A stretch of 44,125 bases of DNA from a virus, in the IMG/VR virus record IMGVR_UViG_3300036985_001023, positions 1 to 44,125 of that record. One strand, given 5' to 3'. Of the stretch, positions 1 through 7,007 are shown piece after piece. The notes under the pieces were generated by a model, which was given only the letters and a program-made list of their open reading frames with translations, was not told the origin of the DNA and did not search any database. Every line of letters starts with the position of its first letter. The first letter of the stretch is position 1. A program made the translations under genes and the position numbers.

Positions 1-1129
1 ACTCAAGCACAAAGTCCTTAATCACCTCCTCGTTTACGTCAGATATGGTGTTGTTAACCACCCTAACAAATACAAAGTTGTTAGACTCAGCTGGGTAGTA
101 CTTGTAGAAACCATTGATCCTCAGGTACTCCCTAAATAGGTGAGGCACCAGATCAATCTTGCCCTTGCTTGTCTTGGTCCAGAATGTATTGCTGTCAGCT
201 GTCTCGATGAGGTAATCGATAACGTCTACATTATGATTGGCCTTGACCTCCTTCTCTGGTACACCCTTCTTAAGGTCGTTCTTTATGTTGGTAGTCTTGT
301 CTATGTCCTCGTAGAACTTAGTCCCGTGTGATGCAATGTTCCTATACGCTGACCACACAATCGTGCCTATCTCCTTCTCCATGTCCCCATCGTCATACGA
401 CATCAAAACAGACTTGGCCTCCTCTTGTGGTATACCGAACTCATTTAAGGCTGACGCTAGTATGAACAGGTTGTTGTTCCTCTGTCCCTTTACCATGCCG
501 TAGCTCTTGTTCCACCATATGGTTAGCCTCCTTGTTATCTCGTTTGTGTCGTTTATAACAATCTTTGGCCTTACGTATGCAATGTCAGACGAGTCGGAGT
601 CCATCTCTACCCACGTAGATGACAGCTCATTGACGTATATATCCTCGTCATAAGACTCATAGCATACACGTGAAATATTTTTACAGCTAACATCAAACTC
701 GTCACAGTCATAATATTTTTTAAGTGAAGAGAAATACTTCTTGTGGTTCATCGGATCTTTTGGTATGCTAACCAAAACCTTTAGTCCATCACCAGATGGT
801 GACGTGAAGACACAGTAGCTGTACTTATCCTCCATTAGCATTTCCCTCTTATTATATAGGTCTTGCTCATTTTTAAACCCATCAAAGTCTATGCATATAA
901 ATCCGCTGTGCTCTATAATCGCATTGTCTGATCGTCTGCTGAATGTACCAGAGAAACATATCGCTGGTAGCTTCTTCTTCTTATCATTCCTCTCGTCCTT
1001 GTTAGATGAATTCCTTACATCCATTACCTTGTCCTTCGAGGCACCATTCCTTATCCTATCGATTGCCATTGAGATATCCTTGTAGAACGGCTCAGATGTA
1101 TCGTTTATGGTCTTGAAGTAAGTTATCAT
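1..1129 (-). CDS. Primase-helicase, N-terminal part (VirE-N/BT4734-like domain), cut by left edge
   Basis: Open reading frame of 376 codons running off the left edge, so the C-terminal part is missing. The N-terminal third matches the VirE-N/BT4734-like domain that heads primase-helicases of Bacteroidota phages and mobile elements. Visible motifs are FICIDFDGF (residues 77-85, an acidic DxD pair), FTSPSGDGLKVLV (108-120), a histidine at 129, and FDVSCKNISRVCYESYD (145-161). These resemble the hhhDhD and SxxG motifs of archaeo-eukaryotic-type primases. The expected role is primer synthesis, with a helicase domain probably beyond the edge. The start ATG overlaps the stop of the upstream gene as ATGA, so the two are translationally coupled. 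Domain identity is fairly sure; the helicase half is inferred. Confidence 0.82.
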   Translation of the reverse strand, partial: MITYFKTINDTSEPFYKDISMAIDRIRNGASKDKVMDVRNSSNKDERNDKKKKLPAICFSGTFSRRSDNAIIEHSGFICIDFDGFKNEQDLYNKREMLMEDKYSYCVFTSPSGDGLKVLVSIPKDPMNHKKYFSSLKKYYDCDEFDVSCKNISRVCYESYDEDIYVNELSSTWVEMDSDSSDIAYVRPKIVINDTNEITRRLTIWWNKSYGMVKGQRNNNLFILASALNEFGIPQEEAKSVLMSYDDGDMEKEIGTIVWSAYRNIASHGTKFYEDIDKTTNIKNDLKKGVPEKEVKANHNVDVIDYLIETADSNTFWTKTSKGKIDLVPHLFREYLRINGFYKYYPAESNNFVFVRVVNNTISDVNEEVIKDFVLE

Positions 1130-1347
1130 TTGCTTAGTTCTTTCTTTAGTTTGGTTAGGTATAGTATATTGTCCATTTGCTCCTCTATGGCGTGGTCTAT
1201 CCACTCAGTGACAGACAAATCATCTCTGTCCATAGTGTTATTATACTTCTTAATCCCCTTGATCGATCTTTCTTTAAATCGAAAAATTACAGAGTCGACT
1301 ATAGTGTCAACCTGACCTTGTGTTGAGTTTGAATACCACATATACAT
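1126..1347 (-). CDS. Small MazG-like all-alpha protein (putative nucleotide pyrophosphohydrolase)
   Basis: 73 residues. The segment from about residue 25 to 65 (KERSIKGIKKYNNTMDRDDL, then a helix with EEQMDN) has the look of short phage proteins related to MazG/dNTP pyrophosphohydrolases, where an EExxD helix binds magnesium. Such enzymes would clean or adjust the nucleotide pool during phage replication. It is much shorter than a complete MazG and has only one clear acidic helix, so catalysis is not certain. It lies just 3' of a rho-independent terminator and is coupled by ATGA to the primase gene. The leader is A/T-rich without a Shine-Dalgarno sequence. Confidence 0.5.
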   Translation of the reverse strand: MYMWYSNSTQGQVDTIVDSVIFRFKERSIKGIKKYNNTMDRDDLSVTEWIDHAIEEQMDNILYLTKLKKELSK

Positions 1348-1367
1348 TAAAATTAAATTGATTACTT

Positions 1368-1402
1368 AAAAAAGAGGGTAGGCCATCCATAACTGCCTAC
1401 CC
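1368..1402 (-). terminator. Rho-independent terminator, leftward
   Basis: On the minus strand, GGGTAGGC pairs perfectly with GCCTACCC (8 bp, 11-nt loop) and is followed by TCTTTTTT. It ends transcripts coming from the small-RNA region at 1403-1513, or attenuates entry into the MazG-primase pair. Confidence 0.8.
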
Positions 1403-1513
1403 AGAGTTTTTCCAAAAATGGTTGGTTAACCACAGAACTCTAACTGTACCTATGAAGTGAAGTCGGGATAGGACTCGAACCCATAATCATGTGACCATCT
1501 CACATCCCGACTT
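1403..1513 (-). ncRNA. tRNA-like small RNA without anticodon arm, followed by a hairpin
   Basis: Minus-strand bases 1513-1460 fold as a reduced tRNA. AAGTCGGG (1513-1506) pairs with CCCGACTT (1467-1460) as an 8-bp acceptor stem. TGTGA-GATGG-TCACA (1504-1490) forms a 5-bp D-arm-like hairpin with GG in the loop. ATGGG-TTCGAGT-CCTAT (1484-1468) is a standard T-arm with a seven-base TTCGAGT loop. There is no anticodon arm and no encoded CCA, and the whole is 54 nt. A second hairpin (AGAGTT/AACTCT, 1441-1403) with a 10-bp palindrome inside follows, and then the terminator at 1402-1368. No promoter was recognised. It could be a functional tRNA mimic, an RNA-processing site, or a tRNA relic. Confidence 0.5.
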
Positions 1514-1519
1514 ATTAAC

Positions 1520-1693
1520 CTAATTCTTTTTCATCATGCTTACTAGCCAGTGGCCGATGAAGATTGGCATTGATATCCATCCTAGACACACACACCATAC
1601 TATGATGACTAACTGTCCTATGCCATCTGCCAATCGATCATGCATTACACCATACATGAATACTGATGAAAATAAATAATAAAACAACAACAT
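1520..1693 (-). CDS. Small membrane protein, 57 aa
   Basis: 57 codons from ATG at 1693 to TAG. The N-terminus (MLLFYYLFSSVFMYGV) and the centre (GQLVIIVWCVCLGWISMPIF) are hydrophobic, suggesting two membrane segments, and the tail is basic (KK). It begins 2 bp after the stop of the DUF3127 gene, in the same operon. No family was recognised. It is supported by tight packing and by the length of the open frame. Confidence 0.5.
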   Translation of the reverse strand: MLLFYYLFSSVFMYGVMHDRLADGIGQLVIIVWCVCLGWISMPIFIGHWLVSMMKKN

Positions 1694-1695
1694 GA

Positions 1696-2037
1696 TTAAA
1701 AGGGTAGATCTGCGTCAGTGTCGTTTGCGTCACCTACAGCAATAGCTGGCTCTGGCTTCTGAGTTTCCTCTATCGCCTCTACTCTCCACGCCTCTAAGTT
1801 GTTGAAGTACTTGCCTTGGTACTCACGTCCTCTAATACGAAAACATACCTCAACTTCTTGACCCTCAGCGATTTTATCTAACTTTTCGCAGTTGTTCTGC
1901 GTCAGCTGAAATGAAATATCTTGTGGATACTTCTCGTCAGGCTCGTTTAATACAAACTCTCGCTTTTGGAATTTGTCTGTGATCTGAACCGTGTCATTGA
2001 TCACCTTCATCACCCCCCTCATTTTAAATTCACTCAT
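1696..2037 (-). CDS. DUF3127 family protein, SSB-like
   Basis: 113 residues. The body (MRGVMKVINDTVQITDKFQK, then REFVLNEPDEKYPQDISFQL, then IRGREYQGKYFNNLEAWRVE) matches DUF3127, an OB-fold-like family found in Bacteroidota and their phages. The C-terminus is acidic and ends DTDADLPF, like the partner-binding tip of single-stranded DNA-binding proteins (SSB). The likely role is binding single-stranded DNA at the replication or recombination complex. The start overlaps the stop of the exonuclease gene (2034-2037). Two alternative starts (Met6, Met10) are possible. The family call is confident; the SSB role is inferred. Confidence 0.75.
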   Translation of the reverse strand: MSEFKMRGVMKVINDTVQITDKFQKREFVLNEPDEKYPQDISFQLTQNNCEKLDKIAEGQEVEVCFRIRGREYQGKYFNNLEAWRVEAIEETQKPEPAIAVGDANDTDADLPF

Positions 2038-2804
2038 TTGTTTTTTGATTTTAGTAAATTATAATACTCATTTGCATACTTCTCGGCAGCAGCTAGCCGT
2101 TTGTCCATCTTGACAATATCATCGCTCGTAAGCTTTACGGGTACTATTGTAGCCCTCAATTCATCTTCTAAGTCCTCCATGTAGTGCAGGCTATCGTGCT
2201 CATACTCAGGCTTCAACGCCTCTGGAGTGGTTGTCAATATAAACGCAACCTCGCCATCTGACCAGTCATCACCAGTCATCTTAGTCAGCATGTATAGGTA
2301 GTGTTTTACTTGCCACTCATACCCACTATCGTATGCCTTCTTCACCGTTTTAGGAAACGTCTTCTTTGACCATGACGACTTCAAATCGATTACCTTTCTT
2401 CTTTCACAATCAACAACATCTGGGTGACCACCCGATATTCCGTGCTCAAGTTCGTAGAAGTTGTCGAACGACTCCTGCTTATGATAGTCCGTGAAGAAGA
2501 TACGATTGTATATCTCGCATGACTCTGCCTCAACGTCCCATCCCTTCTGTGTCTTTGAGTTGGAGAAGTTCTCCTCGTACTTGTATATCTGCCTATCGAT
2601 AGTCTCCTCGATTAAAGTCTTGGCACCTGTACTTAGCTCTACCGAGTCTTGCTTTAACTCTAACTTGTCACGTTCTCTTGCTTGTGCCTCTGTCAACTTT
2701 ATCTTAGATTTTAGTTCAGTAAGCTTTGCTAATTGGATGTCAGTCAGTCCGTCATCGCCCAAGAACAATGGTGCGCATGACGATGATCTAATTCTTAATT
2801 TCAT
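2034..2804 (-). CDS. PD-(D/E)XK exonuclease (YqaJ/lambda-exonuclease type)
   Basis: 256 residues. A helical, charged N-terminus (about 20-85) precedes a nuclease core. In the core are GHPD (126-129), VIDLKSSW (138-145, the D-x-K pair) and YEWQVKHYLYML (162-173), the arrangement of YqaJ/lambda-exonuclease-like enzymes. Aspartate replaces the usual glutamate of ExK, which this superfamily allows. The likely role is 5'-3' resection of double-stranded ends for recombination or replication. It overlaps the genes on both sides (4 bp with DUF3127, 17 bp with the 161-aa gene), so it belongs to one translationally coupled recombination module. Confidence 0.8.
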   Translation of the reverse strand: MKLRIRSSSCAPLFLGDDGLTDIQLAKLTELKSKIKLTEAQARERDKLELKQDSVELSTGAKTLIEETIDRQIYKYEENFSNSKTQKGWDVEAESCEIYNRIFFTDYHKQESFDNFYELEHGISGGHPDVVDCERRKVIDLKSSWSKKTFPKTVKKAYDSGYEWQVKHYLYMLTKMTGDDWSDGEVAFILTTTPEALKPEYEHDSLHYMEDLEDELRATIVPVKLTSDDIVKMDKRLAAAEKYANEYYNLLKSKNK

Positions 2805-3273
2805 TTAGTATCTCCATTTGTTCGTTAGTAATAGTGTACGCCTTCTTGATCTTGTCAATGGTCGTTCTGCCAGACTCCAAGGCCTCGATGGCCTTTGTTA
2901 GTTGATCAGCTGTTAGTATAGGTAGCTCCTTCTTTGGTAAAGGTCGGACGCTAAATCGTAGCGCATCAACCAAACCTTGAGGACTCTTTACCTTCTCTGT
3001 CATCATTACAATCTGCTTGCCTACGTAGTCTTCTGCGTTGAATGAGTTGAAGAACGTCTCTAGTCGCTTGAAGTTTGACCTGTTGCATATCATTGGCTTG
3101 TCAAATTCTTTTAGCTTCACGAAGACCTTGTCCTCCTTGCCCATCTCTCCGACAAATACGTCTTGATATATCCTATCGATTGTTACAACCTTTGGCTCGT
3201 ATTTACCATTTACCTCCAAGTCCCACGAGCCTAGGTACTTGTTGTCTTTCATTAGATTTCTCCAGTGTGCCAT
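2788..3273 (-). CDS. Conserved phage protein encoded next to exonuclease
   Basis: 161 residues. The order of motifs KYLGSWDLE (13-21), DKPMICNRSNFK and VDALRFSVRPLPKK recalls a protein found beside exonuclease or single-strand annealing genes in many phages, whose usual pattern is K-P-M-I-L-N followed by DALRI. The C-terminal 50 residues form a helical tail. A function in recombination is inferred from context only. It is the first gene of this group: the leader TAATTAAATAAATATATATG is A/T-rich, and a near match to TAnnTTTG (AATCTTTG) lies about 25-30 bp before the start. Confidence 0.5.
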   Translation of the reverse strand: MAHWRNLMKDNKYLGSWDLEVNGKYEPKVVTIDRIYQDVFVGEMGKEDKVFVKLKEFDKPMICNRSNFKRLETFFNSFNAEDYVGKQIVMMTEKVKSPQGLVDALRFSVRPLPKKELPILTADQLTKAIEALESGRTTIDKIKKAYTITNEQMEILNEIKN

Positions 3274-3304
3274 ATATATTTATTTAATTAGGGGGTTACA
3301 AAGA

Positions 3305-3694
3305 TTATAAAATTTCGCTTAACAGCAATGAATATTTATCTTTTTTTATTAACAATTTTTGTTTTCGTTCCGTGAGCTCGTTAATGTTGTACAAGTCAGA
3401 GTCCATCTCAGCGTAGCGTATTAAAGATTCTACCTTCTTAATCTTTCTGTCGCAAACGTCTACATTTAGGTTGTAGCAACCTGCTAGCCATCCGTTGTTC
3501 TCGAATACAAGCATCTGAAATTCATCTATCTTTTCGTACTTGTCGTTAGATGTCATCGTGTTCATAATCTCAATGCGATTGTCAGAATCAAACAACTCTA
3601 TCTTAACTCCGTGGTCTATGTACCACGAGCTGTATCCCGTTCGGTAGATCTTATCTTCCGATGTTAGGTCGTTCCATGATTTATTCTGGTTCAT
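3305..3694 (-). CDS. Hypothetical protein, 129 aa
   Basis: No family recognised. Soluble and acidic in the middle; the last 45 residues are rich in K, E and L and probably form a coiled coil. It overlaps the upstream exported-protein gene by 14 bp (3681-3694), so it is co-translated with it. The leader ATTTATATATATATG is A/T-rich. Confidence 0.6.
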   Translation of the reverse strand: MNQNKSWNDLTSEDKIYRTGYSSWYIDHGVKIELFDSDNRIEIMNTMTSNDKYEKIDEFQMLVFENNGWLAGCYNLNVDVCDRKIKKVESLIRYAEMDSDLYNINELTERKQKLLIKKDKYSLLLSEIL

Positions 3695-4067
3695 ATATAT
3701 ATAAATATTTATTTAATAAAAATAATTCAGTATACACATTCTCTTGGTGTTTAACAACTAATCTATAACCTCCATTTTGTATTTTGTTACAAAATAAAAG
3801 ATATACACGTTTTCTATCTTCATAGTCAGGCCAAAATGTTGATATTAAAACATCAGACTTTTTATCTATAAAAGTATAATTTGTGTCTCGACCATTAGCG
3901 TCTATTACACGCATGATTGTATTAATAGCCTCGTTTTTTGTCTTAAAGACTGAGGAAAATACATCGTCTCCGTTATCTAATCGCACCGAGTCTAAACCCA
4001 CGAAGTTTTGTGCGAATGATGTTACCGATATTCCTAAGAATAACATCGTTGTTTTAAGTGTTCTCAT
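3681..4067 (-). CDS. Exported protein with signal peptide, 128 aa
   Basis: The N-terminus MRTLKTTMLFLGISVTSFAQ is a standard signal peptide (basic start, hydrophobic core, A-Q cleavage site typical of Bacteroidota), so the mature product of about 108 residues should sit in the periplasm. The rest has alternating hydrophobic residues and aromatic clusters (VYLLFCNKI, YRLVVKHQ, LYIYEPE), suggesting a beta-rich fold. No family recognised. An exported early phage protein could alter the host envelope, for example by superinfection exclusion, but nothing in the sequence proves this. Confidence 0.65.
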   Translation of the reverse strand: MRTLKTTMLFLGISVTSFAQNFVGLDSVRLDNGDDVFSSVFKTKNEAINTIMRVIDANGRDTNYTFIDKKSDVLISTFWPDYEDRKRVYLLFCNKIQNGGYRLVVKHQENVYTELFLLNKYLYIYEPE

Positions 4068-4084
4068 TTTATATTTAATTTAAG

Positions 4085-4252
4085 TTAAATTACTAATTCT
4101 CCAAATGCAATAATCATATAATACACAAGAAATATAGACGATACCATGGCTATTATCATTAATGGTGCCCCTATAAATCTGTACCTTGAAAGTCGTATTG
4201 ATAGCCAGCACGATAGCGTGAAGACTGTCATTAATATTAAAAAGTTTGTCAT
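4085..4252 (-). CDS. Small membrane protein, 55 aa
   Basis: 55 codons from ATG at 4252 to TAA. Two hydrophobic stretches (MTNFLILMTVFTLSCWLSI and APLMIIAMVSSIFLVYYMII) flank a short basic loop (RLSRYR), which fits a two-span inner-membrane protein. It begins 3 bp after the stop of the 89-aa gene. No family recognised. Confidence 0.55.
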   Translation of the reverse strand: MTNFLILMTVFTLSCWLSIRLSRYRFIGAPLMIIAMVSSIFLVYYMIIAFGELVI

Positions 4253-4255
4253 GTC

Positions 4256-4525
4256 TTAAGTTTTAGTGAATCTTGGACTGCACCCAAGAAGTATGCTAGG
4301 GCGGAAGCCCCTCTCTTTTATTTTGTAAATTTTAATCGTGTCCTCTACTATCTCATCGAATACCTTCTCCTCTATCTCGTAGTCCATGTATGGTATAACC
4401 TTCTGACCCATCTCGTTTATCTCTGCATTATTAAATAGCTCGTCAAACGATGCAGGTGGTATCGAGTATGCGTACAGCTGTCGGTAGCAGTGCATGATAG
4501 CTATGTCTATTTTTTTTTGCTTCAT
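4256..4525 (-). CDS. Hypothetical protein, 89 aa
   Basis: No family recognised. Soluble, with an acidic centre (YEIEEKVFDEIVEDTIKIYK) that should form helices. It is joined to the upstream 55-aa gene through a TAATG overlap, so the start at 4525 is well supported. Confidence 0.6.
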   Translation of the reverse strand: MKQKKIDIAIMHCYRQLYAYSIPPASFDELFNNAEINEMGQKVIPYMDYEIEEKVFDEIVEDTIKIYKIKERGFRPSILLGCSPRFTKT

Positions 4526-4692
4526 TACTCTAGTCCTAGTTTCTCGATTAGTATTAGTAGTGTCGTGTACTTGGTTTGTAGTCTCTGAGTACTTGGGTCT
4601 TTGTATCCAAACTCCAATACCATCTCCTCGTACTCACCCTTTAGCTCTAACATGTAGGCAAGGATTGTTGTTGTCATTTCTTCTTTGTTCAT
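4525..4692 (-). CDS. Small helical protein, 55 aa
   Basis: 55 codons from ATG at 4692 to TAA; the stop overlaps the next start as TAATG. The sequence (MLELKGEYEEMVLEFGYKD, then a second helix TTLLILIEKLGLE) looks like a helical hairpin. Met6 is an alternative start. No family recognised. Coupling to the following gene is the main support. Confidence 0.55.
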   Translation of the reverse strand: MNKEEMTTTILAYMLELKGEYEEMVLEFGYKDPSTQRLQTKYTTLLILIEKLGLE

Positions 4693-4703
4693 CTGTCTTT
4701 AGT

Positions 4704-4898
4704 TTAATAGTCCATACCATAATCTTTTAGGTCTAGTGGAGAAATATTTCCGCTCTCTAATATGTCAATTAGCCCGTGAAATTGTTTCGCTCCATCAATT
4801 CCCATGTCGTTCATATCTTTTATGAAACGATCTGCGTGTTTATTGCAGTACTCAACTGCATCATCTGTTGTCATCTTCTCTCGTTTTTTTATAGTCAA
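4704..4898 (-). CDS. Hypothetical protein, 64 aa (start uncertain)
   Basis: No family recognised. The core begins MTTDDAVEYCNKHADRFIKD. The first eight residues (MTIKKREK) overlap the upstream gene by 38 bp; starting at Met9 (position 4874) cuts the overlap to 14 bp and is equally likely. Helical and acidic. Confidence 0.5.
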   Translation of the reverse strand: MTIKKREKMTTDDAVEYCNKHADRFIKDMNDMGIDGAKQFHGLIDILESGNISPLDLKDYGMDY

Positions 4899-5061
4899 TA
4901 ATAAATCCTATCGCCACAATGATGTTCATGCCACATGACATTAGTATCTCGTGGATGTCAGCGTACACATTCATTGACAAGTGTACGTGACCCACCATCC
5001 AAAATGGTATGGATAAGTTTTGGCTCACCCATACCAATAGATACTTTATAAAGTGTTTCAA
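4861..5061 (-). CDS. Small membrane protein, 66 aa
   Basis: Two hydrophobic segments (about 4-25 and 41-55, the latter MNIIVAIGFIIDY) with a charged C-terminus (KKTREDDNR) suggest a membrane protein. It overlaps the exported-protein gene by 4 bp (ATGA at 5058-5061), which fixes the start. No family recognised. Confidence 0.5.
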   Translation of the reverse strand: MKHFIKYLLVWVSQNLSIPFWMVGHVHLSMNVYADIHEILMSCGMNIIVAIGFIIDYKKTREDDNR

Positions 5062-5510
5062 GGAGCAACCACGAAGTTATATGCAGTCGTGCTTCCAGAC
5101 ATCTTGAACTCATATGTTTCTGATTCACATGTAGTATCATTAATTCTTACCTTTAATGATGAAGCACTTTTAAAGCTAGATAGTATCTCATGTGTTGTCA
5201 AATTGTCTATAAAAAATAATGTCTCATTATCATCAGAAACATAACAATCTATAATATTATATTTTTGATATACCCCATTAACCAAGAAAGACATATCTAC
5301 ATTTACAATATCATCACATATGTATACACCGCCAATATAAAAAGATATTTCATTGTTATAATTCTCAAGTTTTAACCATTGATTTTTAGCAACATTAGTA
5401 TATGCAATCTTATATGGAGTATCAAATCCATTGTCTACTTTTTTGGTTACCCATTGTGCACTTGCTGTATAGCTTAGTGCTAATCCTATTGTCATTAATA
5501 AAGTTTTCAT
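5058..5510 (-). CDS. Exported protein with signal peptide, 150 aa
   Basis: MKTLLMTIGLALSYTASAQ is a typical signal peptide with an A-x-A-Q cleavage site, leaving about 131 residues in the periplasm. The mature part is rich in beta-prone segments (ISFYIGGVYICDD, SLKVRINDTTCES, TAYNFVVAP). It has three cysteines, of which two or more could form a disulphide outside the cytoplasm. It is the second exported early protein, after 3681-4067, without clear similarity between the mature parts. The leader AATTAAATAAATTATAATATG has no Shine-Dalgarno sequence. Confidence 0.65.
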   Translation of the reverse strand: MKTLLMTIGLALSYTASAQWVTKKVDNGFDTPYKIAYTNVAKNQWLKLENYNNEISFYIGGVYICDDIVNVDMSFLVNGVYQKYNIIDCYVSDDNETLFFIDNLTTHEILSSFKSASSLKVRINDTTCESETYEFKMSGSTTAYNFVVAP

Positions 5511-5577
5511 ATTATAATTTATTTAATTGCGCCTACTCTGTAAGGTTTTCAGCGTCCCCTTTGCACTCGTAATGAAT

Positions 5578-5763
5578 TTAGTTTGAATTAGTTTCCTGAA
5601 CCAAAAATTGAACGATTGATATCTCTATAGATATGATTGTAGCTCCTATGTCAGTAAAGAACATGTTGAAGTAAAAAGTAGCGTCTTCCTTAGAATTTGC
5701 CCATACCTTGTCTACAAATCTATCCTTCCCGAATACAGTGTAGTTGATCTTATATGCTCTCAT
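5578..5763 (-). CDS. Small conserved-type phage protein, 61 aa
   Basis: No named family. The pattern YKINYTVFGKDRFVDKVWAN followed by SKEDATFYF resembles small single-domain alpha-beta phage proteins in which a beta hairpin precedes a helix. Coupled to the upstream 44-aa gene by an ATGA overlap. A TATATTTG element (5777-5770) lies 6 bp before the start and could be a promoter or chance in the coding sequence. Confidence 0.55.
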   Translation of the reverse strand: MRAYKINYTVFGKDRFVDKVWANSKEDATFYFNMFFTDIGATIISIEISIVQFLVQETNSN

Positions 5764-5894
5764 AATTTACAAATATATATAATGTTATTACTATCGCCAA
5801 ACTTTTTTAAGGCCTCAGCATAATTCCTTGCGTCTACGTTCACTCCCGAACATAGACCCCTCGATATCTCGAAGCATATGTGGTATGTCGTCAT
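5760..5894 (-). CDS. Small phage protein, 44 aa
   Basis: 44 codons from ATG at 5894 to TGA. It has ATGA overlaps with the genes on both sides (5760-5763 and 5891-5894), which is strong support for a gene this short. The sequence THYICFEIS-like start, then DARNYAEALKKF, has the beta-hairpin-plus-helix plan of its 61-aa neighbour. No named family. Confidence 0.6.
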   Translation of the reverse strand: MTTYHICFEISRGLCSGVNVDARNYAEALKKFGDSNNIIYICKL

Positions 5895-6304
5895 AGCTCT
5901 AGCTCTATATGGTTAATAACTTGGTACTCGTAGTCAACGTCATTGTTGTACGGGTATGCTTGAATGATGTAAGTTAGCCACTCCTTCTCGTTCTTAAACT
6001 CATGCTTCTGCATGTAGTCAAAGTGTACGTCAAACTTGCCCTCGGCAAACTCGATGGTGTACCACTCGTCCAAATCATCAAACTGGATGGTCTTGGTCTC
6101 AACTCCGTAAGTCAAGTCGACATAGCGGAGGATAGGATTGATTTTTGCTTTCATTGGTTTATTGGTTAGATTAAATTTACTCATTATCTGCTCCTCTTCC
6201 ATTATTAAGGCGGAGCCGTATACATTCATTATTTCATTTGTAGTCATCTGTTCATCTTTCATTAATTGGCTGAATAGCCATTCAACTGCTGTCTGTTCTT
6301 TCAT
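5891..6304 (-). CDS. Hypothetical protein, 137 aa
   Basis: The first 45 residues (KEQTAVEWLFSQL, then a Met- and Glu-rich helix ending MEEEQIMSKF) match a widespread N-terminal module of small Bacteroidota phage proteins of unknown role. The rest (about 55-137) is an acidic alpha-beta domain with DLDEWYTIEFAEGKFDVHFD. The two parts may be a fusion. It is the first gene to the left of the iteron block at 6305-6648, so its transcription probably starts there. Confidence 0.6.
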   Translation of the reverse strand: MKEQTAVEWLFSQLMKDEQMTTNEIMNVYGSALIMEEEQIMSKFNLTNKPMKAKINPILRYVDLTYGVETKTIQFDDLDEWYTIEFAEGKFDVHFDYMQKHEFKNEKEWLTYIIQAYPYNNDVDYEYQVINHIELEL

Positions 6305-6648
6305 TTAGTGTTGGTTTTTAGTGATTAGTGTTGGTTTATGTTGATTTTATGTTGATTTGAAATTCTGTAGCCCTTGGTACTGCTAGGTTAGTGTTAGAAT
6401 GTTAATTTTTACCCTTCTATAGAGAAAAAAAAATAAATAATATATATATACAGTATATAGTATACTATACACTGCGTTATTTTAATTTCACGCTAGTTTT
6501 GTCTTCAAAATCAACATTCCGACACAAAGTCAATGGTAGTAAGGCTTTCAGAAAAAAAAATTAACACTAAATCAACACGGGTTAACACTAGTATTTGTTA
6601 AACGATTGATTAATAGGTTGTTAGATGTTTTGATTTCAACACTCACAA
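6305..6648. other. Intergenic iteron/palindrome block, candidate replication origin or control region
   Basis: 344 bp without a gene. On the left are repeats of the type T(A/G)TTG(A/G)TTT: TTAGTGTTGGTTT (6305, 6325) and ATGTTGATTT (6338, 6349), plus TTAGTGTTAG (6388). On the right, inverted copies appear: AAATCAACAT (6508), AAATCAACAC (6569), TTAACACTA (6561, 6582). Between them is an A/T-only tract (6425-6450) and a perfect 14-bp palindrome TATAGTATACTATA (6456-6469), extended by imperfect arms to 6451-6474. Iterons facing a melting-prone core are typical of replication origins. A strong leftward promoter with operator repeats is the main alternative. Confidence 0.45.
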
Positions 6649-7005
6649 TCATAGGTCGATTGAATGGCCGTTGTCAATGTTGAAGATGGCCTTCTGATTG
6701 TTAATCCTGCCCATCAAGATTGCGTCCAATAGATTGTCCATTACAATTGATACGTCTAGGTACAGCCATCCATCGTCTACCCATCCGCCTATGTTGTTCT
6801 CGGGTATAGATAGTTCGAGCCCGTGTATAGAGATGAATTCCTTGATTGTCTGCTCGATCGATTGTCTTGTGTCATCTATTGGTGTCTTGGAGCCTCCCTT
6901 CAGACTGACCGCATAGCCAGTTGTTGGTGATGTACCATTTGATAGATTGAATGTAGCTCCACCATTCTCGATGATGGAGTCCACGAAGTCATGTAGGTTG
7001 TTCAT
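6649..7005 (-). CDS. Conserved phage protein with NNIGGWVDDGWLYLDVS motif, 118 aa
   Basis: The segment NNIGGWVDDGWLYLDVSIVM (about 65-84), followed by AILMGRINNQKAIFNIDNG, matches a small protein common in phages and plasmids of many hosts, in which the aromatic W-x-D-G-x-x-Y-L-D-x-S strand-turn-strand is the hallmark. The N-terminal GGATFNLSNGTSPTTGYAVSLKGG also belongs to this family. Function unknown. It is the last gene of the small-gene array; its start lies 2 bp from the upstream stop, and it lacks the conserved linker motif. Confidence 0.65.
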   Translation of the reverse strand: MNNLHDFVDSIIENGGATFNLSNGTSPTTGYAVSLKGGSKTPIDDTRQSIEQTIKEFISIHGLELSIPENNIGGWVDDGWLYLDVSIVMDNLLDAILMGRINNQKAIFNIDNGHSIDL

Positions 7006-7007
7006 GG

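Noticed and set aside
5770-5777. TATATTTG on the minus strand as a firm promoter for the 61-aa gene
   Set aside because: It lies in the coding sequence of the 44-aa gene, which already couples to the 61-aa gene through ATGA; chance occurrence is likely in A/T-rich DNA.
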